DNA of 64,000 nt from Pelargonium nanum. Taxonomy: Eukaryota; Streptophyta; Magnoliopsida; Geraniales; Geraniaceae. The position numbers and the translations under genes are program-made. Of the stretch, positions 60,249 through 64,000 are shown one piece after another (position 1 is the stretch's first letter; each line of letters begins with the position of its first letter). The DNA lies in assembly GCA_036897485.1 (NCBI GenBank), contig JAYMTF010000036.1, positions 1 to 64,000 of the forward strand, written 5' to 3'. The notes below the pieces were generated by a model. The model saw only the letters and a program-made list of their open reading frames with translations, did no database searches and had not been told where the DNA came from.

Positions 60249-60932
60249 ATGGCTGGTTTGTCAAATCCTTTGATTGTTGGGAGGGTGATAGGAGATGTTC
60301 TTGACTCTTTCTCTCCAACCACAAAAATGTGTGTCTCTTACAACAGCAAGCAAGTCTACAATGGACATGAGCTCTATCCTTCCACTGTCACAACCAAGCC
60401 TCGCGTCGAGATTCAAGGAGGAGACATGAGATCATTCTTCACACTGGTATGCATAAAATCAATAAATACACATAGTACCCTTTTTCTTGATCACTTTTGT
60501 TCATCATTTCGCGTATATTGCAGATCATGACAGACCCGGACGTTCCTGGCCCGAGTGATCCATACTTAAGGGAGCACCTGCACTGGTATATTTACAATTT
60601 CCTCAAAGTCCCAACTCTGTCAAAACTGGATCATATAGTAACAAGAAGTATATGAGTTTGTTTTTTATTATAGGATTGTGACAGACATACCAGGAACAAC
60701 TGATGCAACATTTGGAAAAGAGATAGTGAGCTATGAGATCCCGAAACCAAACATTGGTATCCACAGGTTTGTGTTTGTTCTGTTCAAGCAGAAAAGGAGA
60801 GAGGCAGTGAGTCCACCATCTTCAAGGGACCATTTCAACACGCGAAGCTTCGCAGCAGCGAATGATCTCGGGCTTCCAGTTGCTGCAGTTTACTTCAATG
60901 CACAAAGAGAAACAGCTGCAAGAAGGCGCTAG
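60249..60932 (+). CDS. TFL1/CENTRORADIALIS-like PEBP, floral repressor type
   Basis: Three exons (60249-60446, 60524-60585, 60674-60932) give 172 residues, one phosphatidylethanolamine-binding domain. Conserved blocks: [10 protein letters not shown] (70-79), GIHR (115-118) and the end [12 protein letters not shown]. His84 (REHLHW) sits where TFL1 has His88 and FT has Tyr85. Asp139 (SSRDHFNTR) sits where TFL1 has Asp144 and FT has Gln140. Both mark a repressor that competes with FT for FD-type bZIP factors, keeping meristems indeterminate and delaying flowering. It cannot be placed confidently as TFL1 or CEN. Plant PEBP genes normally have four exons; here exons 3 and 4 are fused, with the canonical junction at 60714/60715 uninterrupted. 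Confidence 0.95.
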
Positions 60933-63900
60933 TGAAGAAACAGCTTCAATATGTGATAACTAGTTACTACCTAGCTAGTTTCATGTGATCAACTATTAGT
61001 GCAATAAAATACAAAAAGCTTCCTGTTAATGTAATGTTATGTTATGATTTAAGACTAGCTATAAGTAGCTAAAATAAACTGCAGAAAGTGGATTGTTCCC
61101 TTTCGGGCAAAGTGTTTGAGTCTTCTTGTTTTTACCTTTAAAAGCTCTATAGACTATTGTAAATACTGAATGCTTAGCTCTGGAATCATAGTTTAATATC
61201 AGATTCTTGCTCTTTCTTTGATTTTTCAACAGGCAAAGTCATAGGCATCACATCGAAACCAAAAAATTTAGAATCTTTATCTTGTGCATGTCAGGTTCTG
61301 TGAATGTGCCTTGATCATAGCACTACATATTCATATTCAATAGACCATAAATAGAAAATTTAGTTTCCACATATACACACCATTTTTGATGATCTGGTAT
61401 ATTTTCTTGAAATGAAGTACTGTTTGTTCATGATAATGATTTCATTTTGGTATGAAGAAACTTCAAAATGATACTAATAGTAGCTGACAGACAATTTACT
61501 GTCAGTAGTCAACTATAGCTGGTTAATGTCAAGAACTTGAGTTTCAAGAAATGTGTGCCTAACTTATTGCAGATAATAATGCAAATATATGTATAATTAA
61601 TCAACATGATAGGATAAAATAAAATATACAAGAGCATGGAATAGATTTTGAACATAAGCATATATAAGAATAATGCTCAAGTGTTTTTAATGTGTTATAG
61701 TGTATAATATAACAAAAATTGAAGAAAATAGGTGTAAGATCTTTTGGCAAGTGCCTCACTAATTTCTCTTTCTTTTTGTTAAAGAATCTCACGTCAAAAT
61801 GCGAAGTTTTTTTTTAAATGAACAAAATATGCATTACAAATCAAATAATAAAACATATTGTATAATACGGGAAAGGGCATCTCAATCCCAATACACACGG
61901 TCTGAGACAAAAATGGTGTCTAGCTAGATTTTTTTGGGCCTAGTGACCCGTTTCTTTTAGCTCCAACTTGATACAAAGTTTTTAACACTTTCATTTTCTT
62001 CTTTTGTGGTTGAACTAATATGGGTGGTGTTCGATTCCTATGTCATTTGTTTTTGTTGTATGCGTCTTATCGATATGCAACAATTATTGAAGAAAAAAAC
62101 AACAAAAATTGAAAGAACAATGATTAGAACGTTGATTTCAATTTTAAAAGATGCGACGACACTATTCGTTAAAACCACATACCGGTGTACGAGTTTGGTA
62201 CAATTATCAATGGAGGTTCTTGTGTTGTTGTCATCTTTGAGAGAAGGTTTAGAGAATGGGTGGGGGGCCTCTTTGTATATGTTGCCTATGAATTTGGGAT
62301 TGGCTTGACCTTGTTTGAGTTTTGAAAAATGAATTTAGATAGGCCTTGTAGTTGTAAGTTTAGTCTGAGCTGAACCCTACATAAGTTCAGCCCTACTTGG
62401 ACCAAATCACACAAATTGAGCATATGGTTCCTGTAGAAAGTGCATGATTCTTCTGCAACCCTAAAAAGAAATGACATTTGTAGAGCATATGTGAAATTTG
62501 ATTGAATCTATAAATAGAAGAGTTATGCTTTCAAAAATGACCCTTTTTTGCCAAAAATATAAAACAATTAACTCTGAGAAGTGGCAATGTCTCAAGTTTC
62601 AACCAAACATCACAAGTGCATGCAGAAAACTGTAGTAGAGGCACATGACTCATCAAACCAAGTGAATAAATCAAATCCAAACAAACATTATAAATCATAT
62701 CTTGAAACAATCCATGCTTTCACATGTCTATTGTTGAAAATGAAACCAAAAGATCCTCAGAAAGAAAGTTAGAAGCTAACCCCAGGGTCATGGGCTCTGC
62801 AATCACAACAGCATCTATAAAAGAGATGGATACAAATTATACAATGGGAACAACACTTGGAACATCAACTACTGGCAACAAACAATTAACAAGAAGTGAA
62901 ACAGGGATGCTATTGAATGGTTTGAGACGGAACTCAAATAGCTCGTCTTCTTCTTCGTCTACAATGTATATGTCATATGATCTGATGGAACTTCAATAGC
63001 TGAAGCCATCGTTGATAGTGTCCCGAGGGTTTTTCACAGCAGGGTCAAGGAGGAATTTTCTTCACAATTAAAAAAATGGCAAATCTAATTGTACATTCAT
63101 GAATACACTTATTGACACTTGAGCATAATGAGTGATAATGTTATAAACAGTCTATGAATATATTGCGAACAATACGTATTTTAAACAAGCAGTGAACATG
63201 TTATTGACAGTCATTCAGCATGTTATAAACAAGTAATTAAGTAAAGCACAAGTGCATTAGGATTGCATTTATGGCTGTTCACATAGGTGTGTACTAAAAA
63301 ATACAGAAAACAGAACATGCAGCATTTCTACATGGCAGAATTTCAAATAAAACATACCAAAGGAAGCAAAATCATATGAAAACAATGCAACAGTATGGAA
63401 CTTGAACTGATTTTCAACTTTTCCATCAAGGATATGAATTAGGATATCAAATTCAGTTTCAAAGAGGAATTGTTGATAGGTACCTAAACAAACTAAACGA
63501 GAGTCTATAACACTGACTTCAGTCAAGAAAGAAACCTAAACACCTATGTCTTAGGGTATATGCAGAACATGACTGACCTCACTTATGCAATCCCGTTCTT
63601 TCATGACTTTGTTGAAAACTTCCTCTAAGCATAGCAAAGGAATCAGGGCAATTCTCCAATGTACAAGATCTGTTTCCGAGGCTTATAATAAAAAGTCTTA
63701 TTTTCTCTTGCAATAGCCGTTTTAACGTTATCTACTCACAGATGAAGATAAAAAAAAAATAACCGAACACAATTCATGGATGATGTAGAAACTATATCTG
63801 CCAGATAAAAAAAAAAAAAACATGCTTCTACAGTAAGACATTGGAGTCGGAGCAAAAACTTGATATGCCATAACATCCACGGATTTGGAATCTTGGACAT

Positions 63901-64000
63901 TTCAAGTTGTCCTTTCTTTCTTTCTAGCTATAGGACTTCTTCACCACAAAAATAGGGTGCAATAGATGGAAGTGAGTCTTCTGCTAAGAAGCTCAAAATA
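60933..64000. other. Right edge, no supported gene
   Basis: TFL1/CEN 3' region followed by AT-rich DNA. Short plus-strand frames at 62581-62772 and 62724-62999 (the latter Ser-rich, ending MYMSYDLMELQ) match nothing I recognise. A minus-strand stretch near 63580-63670 is open in two frames and could be the exon of a gene continuing past the window, but I could not assign it. Confidence 0.4.

Noticed and set aside
63644-63657. GGAGAATTGCCCTG on the minus strand, matching the end of miR399
   Set aside because: The first bases do not match miR399 and no complementary arm lies within about 100 bases on either side, so there is no precursor hairpin.
1-64000. CRISPR arrays, operons, rRNA genes or intact tRNA genes
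   Set aside because: None seen. The window is plant nuclear DNA, and the tandem repeats found lack regularly spaced unique spacers.

Overview
The window is nuclear DNA from a flowering plant, a core eudicot and most likely a rosid. It is AT-rich, has GT-AG introns, carries plant-only families (ABI5, LITTLE ZIPPER, TFL1/CEN, FBD and At1g67190-type F-box proteins) and contains Stowaway and hAT-like MITEs. There is no prokaryotic, organellar or CRISPR signal. I built the gene models by hand from splice sites, reading frame and family similarity. Coordinates are coding spans and the exons are listed in each entry.

Layout: (1) 0-10 kb: repeat-rich left edge, a small secreted LysM protein (minus), then TAF12, the TFIID/SAGA histone-fold subunit, in eight coding exons (minus). 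(2) 11.5-15.1 kb: an eleven-exon SLC35F/DUF914 membrane transporter (minus). (3) 17-18.3 kb: an A20/AN1 stress-associated protein (plus). (4) 19.8-23.3 kb: an F-box/FBD protein (minus) with a MITE in its leader intron. (5) 23.9-37 kb: two divergent secreted purple acid phosphatases with matching exon structure, separated by about 5 kb of gene-free DNA. (6) 38.5 kb: a LITTLE ZIPPER microprotein of the ZPR3/4 type. (7) 40-47 kb: three tandem F-box/LRR genes like Arabidopsis At1g67190; the third is frameshifted. (8) 47.5-51.4 kb: the ABA bZIP factor ABI5 with a long leader intron (minus). (9) 53.4-56.7 kb: a membrane-anchored alpha/beta hydrolase (minus). (10) 60.2-60.9 kb: a TFL1/CEN-type flowering repressor that lacks the usual third intron. 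The last 3 kb has no gene I can support.

From memory of the Arabidopsis map, LysM, A20/AN1, PAP and ZPR3 are neighbours on chromosome 3 (around At3g52770-At3g52820), and ABI5 and this hydrolase are near neighbours on chromosome 2 (At2g36270, At2g36290). The window therefore appears to preserve ancient gene neighbourhoods. Several genes belong to stress and ABA biology (ABI5, SAP), phosphate scavenging (PAPs) and meristem control (ZPR, TFL1/CEN), but I see no sign that they form one functional system.

I found no wholly new system. The best leads are the precise intron loss in the TFL1/CEN gene, the KDEL-like C-terminus of one phosphatase, a degenerate copy of the gene 3' end after the stop codon of all three F-box tandem copies, and a CGTGTCGTG-rich short element present at least six times, mostly in introns and flanks.
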